Assembly: GCF_958979055.1 (NCBI RefSeq)
Contig: NC_084889.1
Location: 6,788,261-6,852,260, forward strand
Origin: Alnus glutinosa
Taxonomy: Eukaryota; Streptophyta; Magnoliopsida; Fagales; Betulaceae
Reading direction: 5' to 3'
DNA length: 64,000 nucleotides
The notes below the pieces were generated by a model. That model was given only the letters and a program-made list of their open reading frames with translations, made no database searches and was not told where the DNA came from. A program made the position numbers and the translations under genes. This document shows, piece after piece, positions 31,881 to 45,670 of the stretch (the stretch's first letter is position 1; each line of letters starts with the position of its first letter).

Positions 31881-34066
31881 TCATTTTTTTTTTCTTTCAT
31901 TATTAAAATGAAAGCATTACCATACAATCATAAGTCCTAAAAAATCAAAAACATTTTTCACTTTTATGTAATGTCAGAACATTTTTTTAATCCAAAAACA
32001 AAAAGCATCCCAAAAAACAATGACAAACAAATTTTTTTTTTCTTAAATTCCAAGTAAGATGAGGTTTTTATCTGCCCGCAATAAGTGGGCTCCAAAGGAG
32101 CTATCGAAATTGTACATAATTCAGACAACTAATTGCAAAAAAAATTATTATTTCAAATAGTAATGCTATTAATTTGACCGGTACACGACTGTCATACAAT
32201 AAGAATGGTGTGAGAGTGAAAATGAACAATTATTTCTTATTCTTTTTCTTTTAACAAGTGCTTATCCAAATGTTTAATTTTTACTGCCACATTATCGAGT
32301 TACATGACAGTCTACTAAATATCATTACTCTATTAAAAATAATCACTTGAACTATGACAAAATAACTAATGAGTAAGACTACTCTTCACACCCAGACTCA
32401 TTTTATACTTGTTAACGTTATATGTTTCAAATGGCTAATATAAAAAGTCACTTAAAATATAACACGTTAATCAAATAAAATAGGTATGATAAATAAGTGT
32501 GAAAAATAACATTACTCGTATCTAGTTTAGAAAAAACTTAGTATCTTAAGACTTTTGGCTTAATTGTTAGGATGCACTTGTGATTAGACTAACCAAGTTT
32601 ATATTAGCTCAAATTTGTTGATCCACCTCAACTTGATTTGATTGTTTGTCATGGCTATTTTAATAAGGGGATGGGAAAATGATTGATTAGTTAGGACAAC
32701 TTTGCTTGAAATTCCTAATCATGATGTAATTTGCGTGTGAAGAATGATGAAGAGAAATAAAATTATACACAATTTCGCAATCATTTACATTACGTTTGGT
32801 TTATAGAAAATGGGTAAGTAAAAAAAAAAAAAAAAAAAACCTCTTTAGATAGAAGGAGGGGTGGGAGGAACTTCCTTTACTTTTCTTGAGAAAAACCCTC
32901 GAATAAGAGGAGCGGTGGGTATGCACTATCTCTTTCTTTTCTTTTCAACTACCTCAAAGATACTCCTGTTCTAAAGGACAAAATTTTTCTTTCAAGCTGA
33001 ATCAGAGAAAATAACATATGATATTTTCTCATCCTGCTCGGGCACACAATGAATAAATCCTCTCTTTATTTTTTTTTTTAAATGTATATTTGTGCGCATT
33101 TTAATTTTAGTTAGGATTGAAGATGCAAGAATGAGTGAAAAAAAAAAAAAAAAATTGGTAAAAGATCGAGTACTGGCATTAGCCGATAGCTTTTCATACC
33201 ATGTAAGAACTAATAATAATTTAAAAAGATATAAAAGAAATAAAGGAAACACAGATTTTAGGTGGTTTAACCTATGTCATACGTCTACACGTCAAAGTCT
33301 TTTGTTAAATACGTTTCTCCTTGATTTATTTGATTATATACAAGACTCTATTTGTAGAGAAATATGCTCAACATTACAAGTCTCTTTTACTTTTATATTA
33401 ACAACAATAAATATAATTTATCATCTTGTAACTCTTGTATGTTTAGTTATTGTAATTCTTGTCTCTTGAGTTCTTGTAACTATTGTTTCAATATTTATAT
33501 TCATTTTTAACAGAATTTGTGATTTTTATATGTATTTTTAAAAAATAAATGTAAAATTTACATGATCTAAAAACGTTATGTTAATTTAATAAAATTCTTT
33601 GAACCCAATTAAAAAATAAAAAATAAAAATTGTCACCTCCTAATAGGCTATAACTTTTCCTTTTGCTAGTAGATGACATTTTGTCTTTTTCCAAGGTTTT
33701 TTTGCTCCACATGTGACCTATGAGGCTATGATCAAGTTTGAGGGCTAATGGGTTTAAGCATTATATAAACCCAGTCGAATTAGTCCCCATGGGCCATGGC
33801 ACAAGCCCAAACTAAGCACGCAGCATCTTAATTGTCAAGTCCAATAATTTGCCATTACCCTCAAACCCTTCCCTTCAACTCAATGTCACGCTTCAGTATT
33901 TGGATCCAATCGAGTAATGTTATATATCATTTTTTTTTTTAATTTTTTTTTATGTGATTTTTAAATTTATTATTATATCAAAATTTAAAAATAATTTATT
34001 ATACCCTTATTTTAGGGGAAAAAAAATAACATTTAATCCATATATTTTCATTTTATTTGGATTTAG
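31881..34066. other. Gene-free AT-rich spacer
   Basis: Long A and T runs, and near 33235-33480 a stretch resembling a decayed LTR (AGGTGGTTTAACCTATG and following). The open frame across 33092-33469 is interrupted in character and lacks any recognisable domain, so it is not annotated. Confidence 0.4.
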
Positions 34067-34510
34067 TCTTTGAGTAAGGGTGTTAGATGAGCCTGACTGC
34101 TCTTGAACTCGACTCGATTAAACTTGATTCAGTCTTAATTTTAAAATTAAATGAGTTGTTTGTGAACATAGTAATTCGCTCGTATATTAGATGAGACATA
34201 CTCATATAAACTCGACTTTGCTCGGACAAAGTTTGTGACCTCGACTTGTATAAGTACGACTCGACCCGTTCGGTTCAAATCATTAGCTCGCTCGTGTATA
34301 TAAATAGTATTCATAATATGTATATATATATATATATAAAACTCCAACCGAGCTCGAGCCAGAGGCTTTGCTAGGCTCTTAACAAGCCGAATTTGAACAA
34401 CCCTTTAAAACTTGGTTCAAGCTTGAGTCGAGCTCGAACCCCTTATTCTATGTATTCGAGCCGAATTCAGTAGCTCCAAGTTCAGCTTGAATACAGCCCT
34501 AGACTTTGAG
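34067..34510. mobile_element. hAT-like non-autonomous element with 8-bp target duplication
   Basis: The element at 34075-34502 starts TAAGGGTGTT and ends with a reversed CTAGGGCTGT. It is flanked by TCTTTGAG (34067-34074) and ACTTTGAG (34503-34510), 7 of 8 bases identical. The interior is full of GAGCTCGA/ACTCGACTCG motifs. An 8-bp duplication and these ends fit the hAT superfamily. Confidence 0.7.
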
Positions 34511-35076
34511 TTTTCAATTTGAAGAATATAGTCCTTAAGTTTTGTCTAAATTTAAGATAGATATCTTTATCATTTTACTGTCAAAGTTAACAGTTTATCG
34601 TCTACCACTTATGTTTCATTTAATATGTTAGCATCCATGTCAACACTTCAATGCAATGCCACATTCACAAGTGTCAGGTCATTTATAAAAAATAAAAAAA
34701 AAATATAATAAGCTGTTGCTATTATTATATATATTTTTTTAATTTTATTTCTTTTCAGGGGCTTGAAGAGTTGAAGACTTGAAGTAACTGCTTTTTAAAC
34801 TTAGGTAGAGGAGTAGCCGGTGACAGAAGGAATAGAATTTGATTATGTTTCCCTCCATTCAAAGCTGATAAAAGCAATGACTCGGAAAGTTAGACGCAAT
34901 CCAATCTTCTAAGGTCCCTTTACTTTCCTCTTTTCTTTTTTTTTTTTTTTTTTTTCTTTTTTTCTAAAAAAATAAAAATAAATTTTGCAATATTGACAAA
35001 CAACTCAAACACAAATCATTCTTAAAAATATAAAGATAATTTTCACATTTATATCAAATCAAAACACATTTTTCAA

Positions 35077-35130
<54 letters not shown>

Positions 35131-36927
35131 TTCAAAATACAATAACAAATAAAGCCATTTTCTGATTGGAGTTTGTATGAACAATTTCTCCCATATTGAT
35201 ATAATGCTGTTATTTCAACTTTATTCAAATAGTCGGAACAAGCATGCTATTCTTATCATAGTATATAGATAAAGTCTCACTGATTAAATGATAAATACAA
35301 ATCCAATTGTTTAACATTTTGCTTTAAATTGATGAAAGAAACTTTTACCTCACAATTATACGCTCATAGTTTATTAAATCCTAAACCTCCTTTCTAAATG
35401 AAAAAGATGAAGTATCACTAGCTAGCTAACCGCATACCATCGGATGAGTGACGATAGAGTGGGTTGTTGTGGAGGTTGAATTTGGAAGCGTAATGAAATA
35501 TTACGGTCCTAAAGGTTAAGAGTTTAATCAAATCAATATCTAATTATCTTAATGCTAATGGATTACTAGTTAGACCCTTAACAATATCTTTGGACTCAAT
35601 GCCATGAAAATAAAATTATGTAACGATTTATATCCAACGACATAATATTTTTCACCTTTAGCTCATCCGAATCAGACTTCTCAAGAGGTTACACATCTCG
35701 ATACTACTCTCGCAGAAGCACGCTAGTTTAACTGCAAAATTTTAATAGGCTAATGGTCATCACAGTTTCAAAACGTGTTGTGCAAGAATGATGCGAATAT
35801 ACATATAAATATACACTAATCCCTATAACGAAGCGATGCGGAACGCCACAAATTATCTAACACAAACAATTTGAAAGTTGTTGTAAAGTCGCTTCAAGTT
35901 TTAAAAGCTAGCATATTTAATTAAAGTTTGACCTTATTCTTTGGATTATGCTACATTAATTTACAAGGCAACCGACTTCTGTTCTTTTCGAAAAAGAAAA
36001 AGAAAAAGAAAAACCTTGTGAATGATGGCAAGTAACGTGGCCCCAGTCTCACCCACAGACGAATTATTTGGAAGAGTTTTTCTATCCATGCGAACAGAAA
36101 TTTTCCAAATGTAAGTACAGCTAGCACTCAAAAGGCCATTTGAATGTTGACAATATTATTCTTCCAAAACGACTGTTCATTTGAAGAGGCATCTAAATTT
36201 TTGAGGGTTTGATGCAAGAATTGTCACTATTAGTACGTACGTTGTTAGTGTAGTCTTCTAGACCGCCAGACCGGCTATGGATTATCTGCAAAATAAAGAA
36301 AATTGTCACTGAATTCGGCAGTGCCAAGGGTTAGCATGGTGTTTGAATGATATTTTTGAAATAAGGGAGAGTTTTTGAGAGATTCAGAATCCCTTTTTTT
36401 TATAAGGGGCAGTGTGCTTCTTCCAATTAAGCATTAGGCTTTTATGAGAGATTCTTAATCCAAGTGGAGTTGATTGAATGGGACCTAAGATGGATTAATT
36501 CTATCCCCAACAACATTAATTAGTGTTAGGATGCACATTTAATCACATTAATCCAATATCCAATTTAAATGATAAAGCACATGCTTTCTTATTATTTATT
36601 AATACTACTAAAAAAATCAGGTAAGAGACACATGCTATTAAAAAGAGAAATGATTCATTTTCTCCTTTGGTCATCCTCCTATCCTCCCACTTTTCAAATT
36701 TACCATTAGATATGTGGGGTCTATGTTATCCCACATATAAACCACACTGATCCAACGGTAATTTTAAAAAGTAAGAGGATGAGAAAAGGGTCAAAGATTT
36801 TCACATGCTAATTAAGAGACACATATTACTTTATTAGACTGGTTTGTAAAAATTAGCTACAAACCCGTTTGTAACTAATTTATGTCCAATTTTGTATCAT
36901 CAACTGACTACATTTACTCTAGGAGGT

Positions 36928-36976
<49 letters not shown>

Positions 36977-39500
36977 AGTGAGCTCTTTTTTTCTACACTA
37001 GTAATTCCGAAAAATATAATTTGCATGTGATAATTGCCATAGATTATTTTTTTTTTCTCCCATCCTGAATGAAAATTGAGGTGCTAATTAATTCTCGGAA
37101 ATTTGACATAAAAAATAAACGTCGGGATTAAAAAGGATAATTTGACTGATAAACGAAAATTGAGGTGCACTTAAAAAAAAAATAAAAAAAAAAATAAAAA
37201 AATCTGATTATGCAGCTCCCCATTCAAATTTCAAATGCTGAACCAAAGGCACGATCATGCATTCACGTGGGTTTATCGAACTTCCAAGCCCCGCAACTAC
37301 AATTCCAACCATCCATGAGCTGATGAGCACGATCCCTACGTTGCACCCAGCAAATAAATATTACAGCCTTAGGACATGGATAGAATTGTTATTTTATGCC
37401 AATAACAATAATAATAATAAAAAAAAAAATAGTTATTTTATGGTCAATATTTTATTTCACAAATTTAACTGTGCACTTGATGTTACATTCAGGGAAGGAT
37501 TTAGGGGGGCAGTATAGGCCATGGCTCCCCTCAATTCTAAAAAAGAAAAAAAAAGAAAAAAATTCAGTAAAAAATAAAAATCTAGCATACTGACTCCTAC
37601 CAAAAATTTTTTTTGACCCCTAGTCCTTGCCCATGAGAACTTCTTGTTCTGTCTCTGGTTACATAGTGAATATATAGTCTTAAAAAATTTAAATGATGTG
37701 ACATCATTTATACCGTTAGATGTAATGACAGTTTTTATAGTTTTTTAATGATTTGGTTAAATTAGTGAATCTAATGGAAGTAGTACTTTTTGAGTGTTTT
37801 CACCAAATTACTTCTTTTAGGCTCATAACTAATTTCTCCTGGAACTAAGGAAGGAGAGAATTGAAATATCCCTAGAAGAAAGAAGAAGAAGAAGAAGAAC
37901 AGAAAAAGTTCTAAACAGAAAACAGAACACAAAATTCTTTGAAAAGATGAATTTTATTTTTTAAAAAAATTAAATATATTTGTTAGAAAAACTTTATGTT
38001 TGGGTGAAAATTGTAATAAAAATTATGGGTGAATTCCTATTCCTATTTTTATGGCCGCAAAGATAGAGACCTGTTTGATAAGTAATTGGGTTGAGAAATA
38101 TTTATGTATTGTATAATAAAAGGTGATTGATGTGATATAAAATTTGAGAATATTTTATAGAAAAGTGAAAATGTTTTATTTTGTAGTGAATTTTTTTATT
38201 TGAATAATAATAAAAAATTATTAATGTGATATAAAAAAGTGTAAAAAAGTTAAAATGTTTTTTATTTGATATTTTTGAAAAAAATAGAAAGAAATAGAGG
38301 AAGAATGAAAATAGTTTGTCAAACTAGCCCAGATACAGCTTTAATTCCTAGTTTTGGGGAATTTTAAAAGTGGCCTTTGGGTGTCCAAAAACTACTGCGC
38401 GCACTCGTACATTCTTTCTTTTTAACATCAATTCGGGTAAAAAAAAATGGGTTGGAAAATTTGAACATCCAAACAAGCTACTATTCTTTTAAAGCCAAAA
38501 AGAACTTTTTAGAAAAAAGAACTTTATTTTTTAGCATTTTAATTTTCAAAAGTACGTTTTAGCCACTCTTAAAGTAAGAAAGTCAAAAAATTATTTTTGA
38601 GTTTTTTTTTTTTTTACCAAACATACTAACTTTTTGTTAGGCACAACGTCTTAAGTATAAAAAATAATTTTTAAACTCCTTAACGTAATTTCAAACAAGC
38701 TCTTATTTAGCTACGCTGATCTAGTTGATTTATGGAGTATTTGTAAACTTTGAGTTTCTTTTAATAAATACTCACTCATTCATTAAAAATAAAAAATTTT
38801 AAAAAAAAATTAAGAAGGAAAAGTACACGTATTAATTCCCTCAAAGCTCAAACTACCATTGAATTGACGATGTCCCCCAAACTTTAGATTGCGACAAATG
38901 TTCCTCTAAACTCTCAAAATTTGTCAAGATTTCCAAGGCTAGCAAAAAGAAAAAATGACCTTAAAAGTTTTACAATAAGGCAAAAAATCCTAATAAATTC
39001 AAAAAAGGGAAAATAAATAAAAACTTAAAACTAAACAAATATATATATTTTTTAAAAAAAAAATTCTCATTGCTGGAAAAATCCCTATAATTTTTTTTAT
39101 TAAGAGTATTTTTGTCGTTGAGGGAGACATTGACAATTTTTTTTAAGTTTGGGAAAAATTGTCAATTAAGTGATAGTTTGAAGGAGGTATATATGTAGAC
39201 TTTTTTTTTATTATTATTTTATTATTAAAAAAAGAACAGTATCAACATTTTATAAAAGTGTAAATTAATAATAATATCATAAACTTGAAAGATTTCATGA
39301 ATATATATATATATTACACGTGCTTTATAAATTTTATGATTGATTAATCTACAAACTAGCTTGAACAATATCTCTTTTTTGTCTGCGTGTCCTGCGCGCA
39401 TATATACGCCAATATATATATATATATATAGTAAATAGATAATAATAAATAAAAAGAAAGAAAAGAAAGCTGCATCTAGGTCTCTACCTAACTTACAACC
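34511..39500. other. Gene-free spacer upstream of laccase
   Basis: AT-rich DNA with TA microsatellites at about 35083-35122 and 36932-36972. A MITE-like palindrome lies at 36645-36812 (TTTCTCCTTTGGTCATCCTC against GAGGATGAGAAAAGGGTC) and a diverged foldback at about 38820-39205. The short frames near 37257 and 38377 are not supported as genes. Confidence 0.45.
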
Positions 39501-39516
39501 AGCATTCCATTGTACG

Positions 39517-39540
39517 TCGTACTATATATATATATATTAA
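39517..39540 (+). promoter_or_regulatory. Candidate TATA box of the laccase gene
   Basis: CTATATATATATATATTAAA about 200 bp before the laccase start codon, in an otherwise mixed region. AT microsatellites are common here, so the assignment is tentative. Confidence 0.35.
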
Positions 39541-39734
39541 ACCTTATAACAAGCATTCAACATAACGATTATTGATCGATCAGAAGCTAGCTGAAATTCA
39601 ACCTAACTGTACTCCATAAATACCTGCCTAGCTAACTCTCAAACACATGCGCACTTCAGTCACCCTAATTTTACTACAGATATTATATACTTCAACCAAG
39701 AAGCTAGACAGGGCTTGAGAACGTTCTGATCGAG

Positions 39735-39846
39735 ATGATGGGGATCCCTTCAGCCTTTCTTGCCCTTCTGCTTCTCCAATGCACGTTCCTTCCCTTGGCT
39801 CAAGCCTTCGTCCATTACCATGACTTTATTGTATGTACCATGCACT

Positions 39847-39886
<40 letters not shown>

Positions 39887-40141
39887 TTCCTGTTGTTTTT
39901 GATCTTCTGTTGGTTTATATATATACGATGTAGCTGAAGGAGACCAACTTTACGAGGTTGTGCCTCAGCAAGAGCTTGTTGGTCGTCAATGGAAGTCTTC
40001 CAGGCCCAGTGATTCGTGTAACAAAAGGCGATACTGTGTTTGTAAATGTCCATAATCAAGGAGACTATGGTGTTACTATTCATTGGTAATAACTCTCTCT
40101 CTCTCTCTCTCTCCCCGACTCAAAATAAGTAAACACATGCA

Positions 40142-40217
<76 letters not shown>

Positions 40218-41952
40218 CATATTTTAATTTATTTGTTTTTAAGAAAAACCTTGAGTCTTAGCAGCTTGCTACCTCCGCCCTCCTACTTGTACTTACACTT
40301 CATTAAAACTACACTACCCTCTGACAACTTAAGGTTGTATTCAAGTCGAAATTAAAGTCAAATTCTTGAGCTTTATTTGAATCGAATTAAGTTTATATCA
40401 GTAAGTCTTATTTAATATAAGAACAAATTATGATGCGTTTGGGGTTAAATTATTGAAAGTAAAATTTAATTTTTATTTGGTGTACCAATTTCGAAGTTTA
40501 ACTTTTTAGAAAAAGTTAAATAAAATATAATTTGTTTAAAAAAAAGTTGATTAAATATGATTTATTTTTTTAAAAACAAAATCAAAATTATATTCAATTT
40601 TTAGAATTCTGTTACCAAATACACTATTATTATATTTATGAATAATTTATGTTTTATTTTTTGAATCGAGACGAAATTGAATTTAAGCCAGCCAACTTAG
40701 ACTTATGCACCACCCCTAAATGACGTTTGTGTTCCAACTTCCAAGCATCACTGGCCCTAAGTGGGAAAGTCCTCTGATTGACTGATTGACCCTTAGCTCT
40801 AACTGTAATTCCACTTCATCGAAAAAGCACATTAGTTCCCACTTCCAAAAGATCAAACATTAAACGCCACAAAGTAGGTGGGACCGGGAGTGTCATAGTA
40901 CAAAAAATAAAAGAAATTAAAAAAAAAAATTAAATATAATATATATATATATATTTATATTAAAAATAATGTGTCGCTTGAATATTAAAAATGAATTTAA
41001 AGAATTCCGATTGTAACGTGAACTAATTCTTTTAATTAAATCGTGAAAGTATATATCTAATTATTTGGTTATATATATATATATATAGGCATGGAGTGCA
41101 TCAACCAAGGAACCCATGGTCAGATGGGCCAGAGTACATCACACAGTGCCCAATAGAAGCGGGTTCAAACTTCACTTACGAGATCAGATTTTCGGACGAG
41201 GAAGGAACCCTTTGGTGGCATGCCCACAGTGACTGGACTCGAGCTGGTGTCCATGGTGCCATTGTTGCCTTGCCCAATGAGGAAACCGGTTTTCCCTTTC
41301 CCCAGCCCGATGGAGAAGAAATTGTCGTTCTCGGTACGTACTGCTGCTAAATCTTCCTACATTATATTAATTTGTTCCTAATTATAAGATTAATTATATT
41401 ATTAATCGATCTTCACATAATTATGTACAATCACTTAATTAATATTTTGATTAATGTCTGCAATATTGCCAATATATATATATATATATATATATCAAGC
41501 AAATTGTTTTTTTGCTACTTTGATCAGGATCTTGGTATAAGGGTGACGTGAACAAAGAAGTTGCTGAGGACCTCGACGACGGTGCCGACGTTCCTCGCTC
41601 AGATTGTTACATTATCAATGGCCAACCGGGAGATTTCTTGCCATGCTCTAACGGTACGTAGGTTCATTTGTACACACGCACACATCAAATTAAGGCTCTG
41701 TTTGAAAATTTTTCACCCTTTCCTTCCTTTTAGGAAATTTTTTTTTAATTATTAAAAAATAGGATTGATGTGATATAAAGTTAAAATAATTTATATGAAA
41801 AAGTGAACAAAATTTGTATTATAGTGAGTTTGTTATTTAAAAAGTAAAAAAAAATAAAAATAAAGAATGTTTTAAAGTTTATGTATTTTTTGGAAGAAAT
41901 GAAAATAAAGGAAGGAGAGGAGAAAGTGAATTTCAAACGGAGCCTGAGTTAC

Positions 41953-42019
<67 letters not shown>

Positions 42020-45000
42020 CTGTGAAACACATTGTCTTTATGCAATAATATAGTTGTTGCTTATAATAGGATGAATGATAATTCGTGTTTAAGTGTAAAG
42101 TTCGTGTAGTGCCGAGATATCTATATAAGATTATACATATTTATATCTTTTGTTTTTCTAAGCAAATTACAAACAAGAGAAAGGTTATATATATTGGGAT
42201 CATTTCCAGTATTGATCCTAATAGAGGAGAAAATGAGGGTAGTATTGGCAATGCTTTCAAACACAAGGTTAGTAGCGGTCCATTTGGAGAGATAGTGCGC
42301 ACGAAAGTTTCCACTTCTTGAAAGGTTATACATGTGTATAAAATCATATAAGTCAATCATAACTCGACTAATTTGATTAAACAAGTCAAACCCCTTAATC
42401 CTAATTCACTAATTAGGTTTGTGGAACCTGTCAAAATTAAATTGTCGGTCCTTAATTATGTCACGTGTCGGGTTCTGGTGTTGTCGAAGTATGATATAAG
42501 ACTATATAAGTCAACCCTAATCAGACCCATTTTAATTACAACTCATATAATTAAATAGATTAAATCCCAAGTAATCTAACTCGCTAATTTCTTATTAATC
42601 GTAAGGGAATGATTGTTCAACATCATTTGTAAATACAATCATCAATGTTGTGGTGCAGACAGTACATACCGTTGGCAGGTAGAATATGGGAAGACCTATC
42701 TTCTTCGTCTAGTGAATGCAGCCATGAACGCAGAGCTGTATTTTGCGATTGCCCAACATACCCTCACCTTGGTAGGAATGGATGGGTCGTACGTCAAACC
42801 CGTGGTCACCAGTTATCTGATGATAGCCCCGGGACAAACAATGGATATTTTGGTGACAGCAGACCAGCCTCCTTACCGCTATTACATGGCCGCCAGACAG
42901 TACGACAGCGTTCGGCCGGATGACACAGACTACGACCAAACAAATGCCACCGCAATTCTTGAATATAGCGGCGGCGGCTATGATCCCTCCGCAAGCCCCA
43001 TTTTCCCCAGCAGCCTTCCAAGCTACGAGGAGTTCATCCCTGCATTAAACTTCACGAGCCGGCTTAGGAGCTTAGCCGACCAAGCCCACCCGGTCAATGT
43101 CCCCAAAAACATAACCACCAGAATGTATATAACGGCTTCTATGAACAACGTTGTCTTCGACAAGGAGGGAACAACCGAAACCGATCTTTCTTCCAGCTTA
43201 AACAACGTCAGCTGGGTTAACCCCTCCACAGATGTACTGCTTGCCTACTACAGGTATATATACTACTACTAGCTTATAATTAATCCTTATTTTTCTTAAT
43301 TATTACAATAATTTTTTTTTTTGTTTGTTAACTGTCAAATTACAAAATCAACTACAAGAATATATATAAATGATCATGTGAAAAATTGTCTTACCGTTAG
43401 TATCTAGCTAGGAGAAACTTCACTTAATCCGATCCATCTGAACTTTTATTACATTTGTAATTACTCCCTTAAACTTAAAAAATTTTCAATTTAATGTATA
43501 AATCTTCTAATTTCACCGATCTGTTAAGATTTTATGTTAAATCATATCGGACGGATGTCAAAATTTTCAAAATACCCATCCTTTATTTTTGGAAAAAAAA
43601 AAAAAAAAAAAACAGAAAAAAATTGCAATGATGGAGGCGTTGGTCAGGATTTAGAGGTTATAGATATTGATTAGGGATGGGGGAGCTAAATTAGTTAATT
43701 AACCCCACTAAGCCTTAATGGTTACACGTGCAGCAACATGAGTGGGTTTTACACCACAGATTTTCCCGACTACCCACCATCTCTTTACAACTTCACGGCA
43801 GATACGGTGCCGGATTATGCCACAAAGACTGTCCAAGGGACGAAGGTGAAGGTGCTCAACTATAACGAGGAGGTGGAGATAGTGTTTCAGGGAACCAATG
43901 TGCTTGACGCGTCGGAGGATCATCCGATGCACCTCCATGGCTACACCTTTTATGTAGTCGGGTCGGGTTATGGGAACTTCGATAACGTGACTGACCCAAC
44001 AGGCTACAATTTGATTGATCCTCCTAAGATGAACACCGTCTCGCTGCCCAAGAAAGGATGGACTGCCATTAGATTCAAAGCAAGTAATCCTGGTATGCTT
44101 CTTTTACTTTTCTTTTTTTTTTTCTTAAATTTTTTATTTAATTCTCTAATTTTTTATTACTTTTACAATTATATTTTAAAAGTTTAAAAAGTGTCAATTT
44201 ATTGTATTTATCTTTCAATTTTTTTTTTAATTTCACGCATTCATCATGATTTTCCGTTAAATCCGATTAAAACCCAAAATACTCTAAAATTTTCAAAGAT
44301 TCAAGCATGAGTATTTTTGCAAATTCCGTTAAATCTTGATTAGTTCCTAAATCATTACAATTTTTTTTTTCTTCTTCGATCTTCTTTTTTCTTTTTTCTT
44401 CTTTTATTTTTATTTCTTTTAAAATAAAGGAAATGTATTTTGAAAATTTTGACACCCTCTCTGCTAGGATTTAACATAAAATCCTAACGGATAGATAAAA
44501 TTGAAAAAGAAAATTAAAAGATTGATACACTAAATTGAGAGTTTTTGAAGTTTAGGGAGATAATTGCAAATGTAATATAAGCGTTAAGTGAAGTTTTCAT
44601 TTTTTTTTCTTTTTAATGACGTTTGGAATCCCTTCAAGGTAAGACCACTTTATTTAAGGGGCAAAATTGTCCTTTCACATTTTTATGGATAATTTTGCCT
44701 CCCAAATAACACTAACTGAATCTCCTCAGTTCATTAGAACTGGAGAGGATCCAAATGGCACTTTGTGACCCATCCCTAATCGGGTAAAATTCAAATACAC
44801 CAACCGTGTATTACACAGTTGATCGAGTAAGGACTTGAACCGTTGATCTCATGGTATTAACCAAAAAAAAGATTGACCATTCGAGCTCACACTCGCGGGC
44901 GGGCTATGTTTTGTTATACTTTAATTACAAGCTTAATTGTATTTAACTTTGTTTAATGATGGAAGAAACATTGTTGGAGTTGCAGGAGTGTGGCTATGGC

Positions 45001-45191
45001 ATTGCCATTTGGATCGACATCTGAGCTGGGGCATGAACACTGTGTTTATAGTAAAAAATGGCGGCACCCCTGAGACGAGCATCATCGAGCGCCCTACTTA
45101 CATGCCTCCATGTACGGCCGGTTCATCAAACATTAGGCTCCTACATGTTGGGAAATCACATGATGAAAATAAAGTAGACAGGATTAATTAA
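39735..45191 (+). CDS. Laccase (multicopper oxidase, LAC14/15-like)
   Basis: Seven exons, 39735-39830, 39934-40085, 41089-41333, 41528-41653, 42659-43253, 43734-44092 and 44986-45191, encode 592 aa. A hydrophobic signal peptide (about 1-24) targets it to the secretory path. All copper-site motifs are present: HWHG (82-85), HAH (127-129), HPMHLHG (468-474) and HCH...H...GM (530-541). The type-1 axial residue is Met541. Many N-x-S/T sites suggest glycosylation. Laccases oxidise monolignols or flavonoids in the cell wall; the substrate is not readable here. The sequence fits the laccase-14/15 side of the family by resemblance. A second ATG at 39738 is equally possible. Introns 1-4 carry CT and TA microsatellites, and introns 5 and 6 hold family F foldback DNA. 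Confidence 0.95.
39849..39882. repeat. (CT)n microsatellite in laccase intron 1
   Basis: About 17 CT units starting 18 bases after the splice donor of exon 1. Confidence 0.9.
40145..40215. repeat. (TA)n microsatellite in laccase intron 2
   Basis: About 35 TA units, interrupted once near 40176; a shorter CT run lies at 40091-40112. Confidence 0.9.
41955..42017. repeat. (TA)n microsatellite in laccase intron 4
   Basis: About 31 uninterrupted TA units. Confidence 0.9.
43411..43680. mobile_element. Foldback family F, single arm in laccase intron 5
   Basis: Begins GAGAAACTTCACTTAATCCG and continues with the family's CAATTTAATGTATAAATC and CAAAATACCCATCC blocks. The mirrored right arm is absent or lost. 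Confidence 0.55.
44125..44605. mobile_element. Foldback family F copy in laccase intron 6
   Basis: The two arms are recognisable from AAAAGTGTCAATTTATTGTA on the left and CACTAAATTGAGAGTTTTTG on the right, ending GTTAAGTGAAGTTTTCAT. About 480 bp, diverged. Confidence 0.6.
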
Positions 45192-45660
45192 TTATTAGTT
45201 GGACAGCTAGCCCTTAGATGAAGTTTTTGTTTTATTTATTTATTACATCAAGGAGAGGCCCTAGTTTTCAATAATAAAAAGACTTTTATTGTAAAACAAT
45301 TGAATTACTTACGATCATGATTACTTATGATTATAATTAATTACTATTAGAGCAAGATTTGCAAAATTGCAAATTTCTCCTCCAATTGGGCTTATTTAAA
45401 TCCTGAGTGATGAGTAAAATAGAATAAAAGTGGAATAGCAGCGGAAGCAAGAGAGGAAAAAGATATATAAAATTTACGTAGTTCGGTCTATAACTTATAT
45501 TCATAATATAAAGCCTAAAGAGCTACATTGTGCTCAAAAACTTAATTCTTTACAATATATAGCTCCCTATTTATAGTTGAATAAGTCGACCTATACAAGT
45601 AAACCTAAATCGACTTATATTATAAAACACAAATCAACCTAGATTAGGAAATATAAATAA
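45192..45660. other. Laccase 3' region and decayed LTR-like repeat
   Basis: A polyadenylation-signal-like AATAAA at 45273-45278 lies 80 bp past the stop. From about 45385 the DNA (GCAGCGGAAGCAAGAG, then AAATTTACGTAGTTCGGTC) resembles a common plant LTR type, without readable ends. Confidence 0.45.
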
Positions 45661-45670
45661 ATAATATTAT

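Noticed and set aside
33092-33469. 125-codon plus-strand frame beginning with Lys-rich sequence
   Set aside because: Built on a poly(A) run and LTR-like DNA, with no recognisable domain or splice context.
44815-44900. GGACTTGAACCGTTGATCTC in laccase intron 6 as a possible tRNA
   Set aside because: Again only a T-arm-like piece without a cloverleaf; likely an old SINE or pseudo-tRNA fragment.
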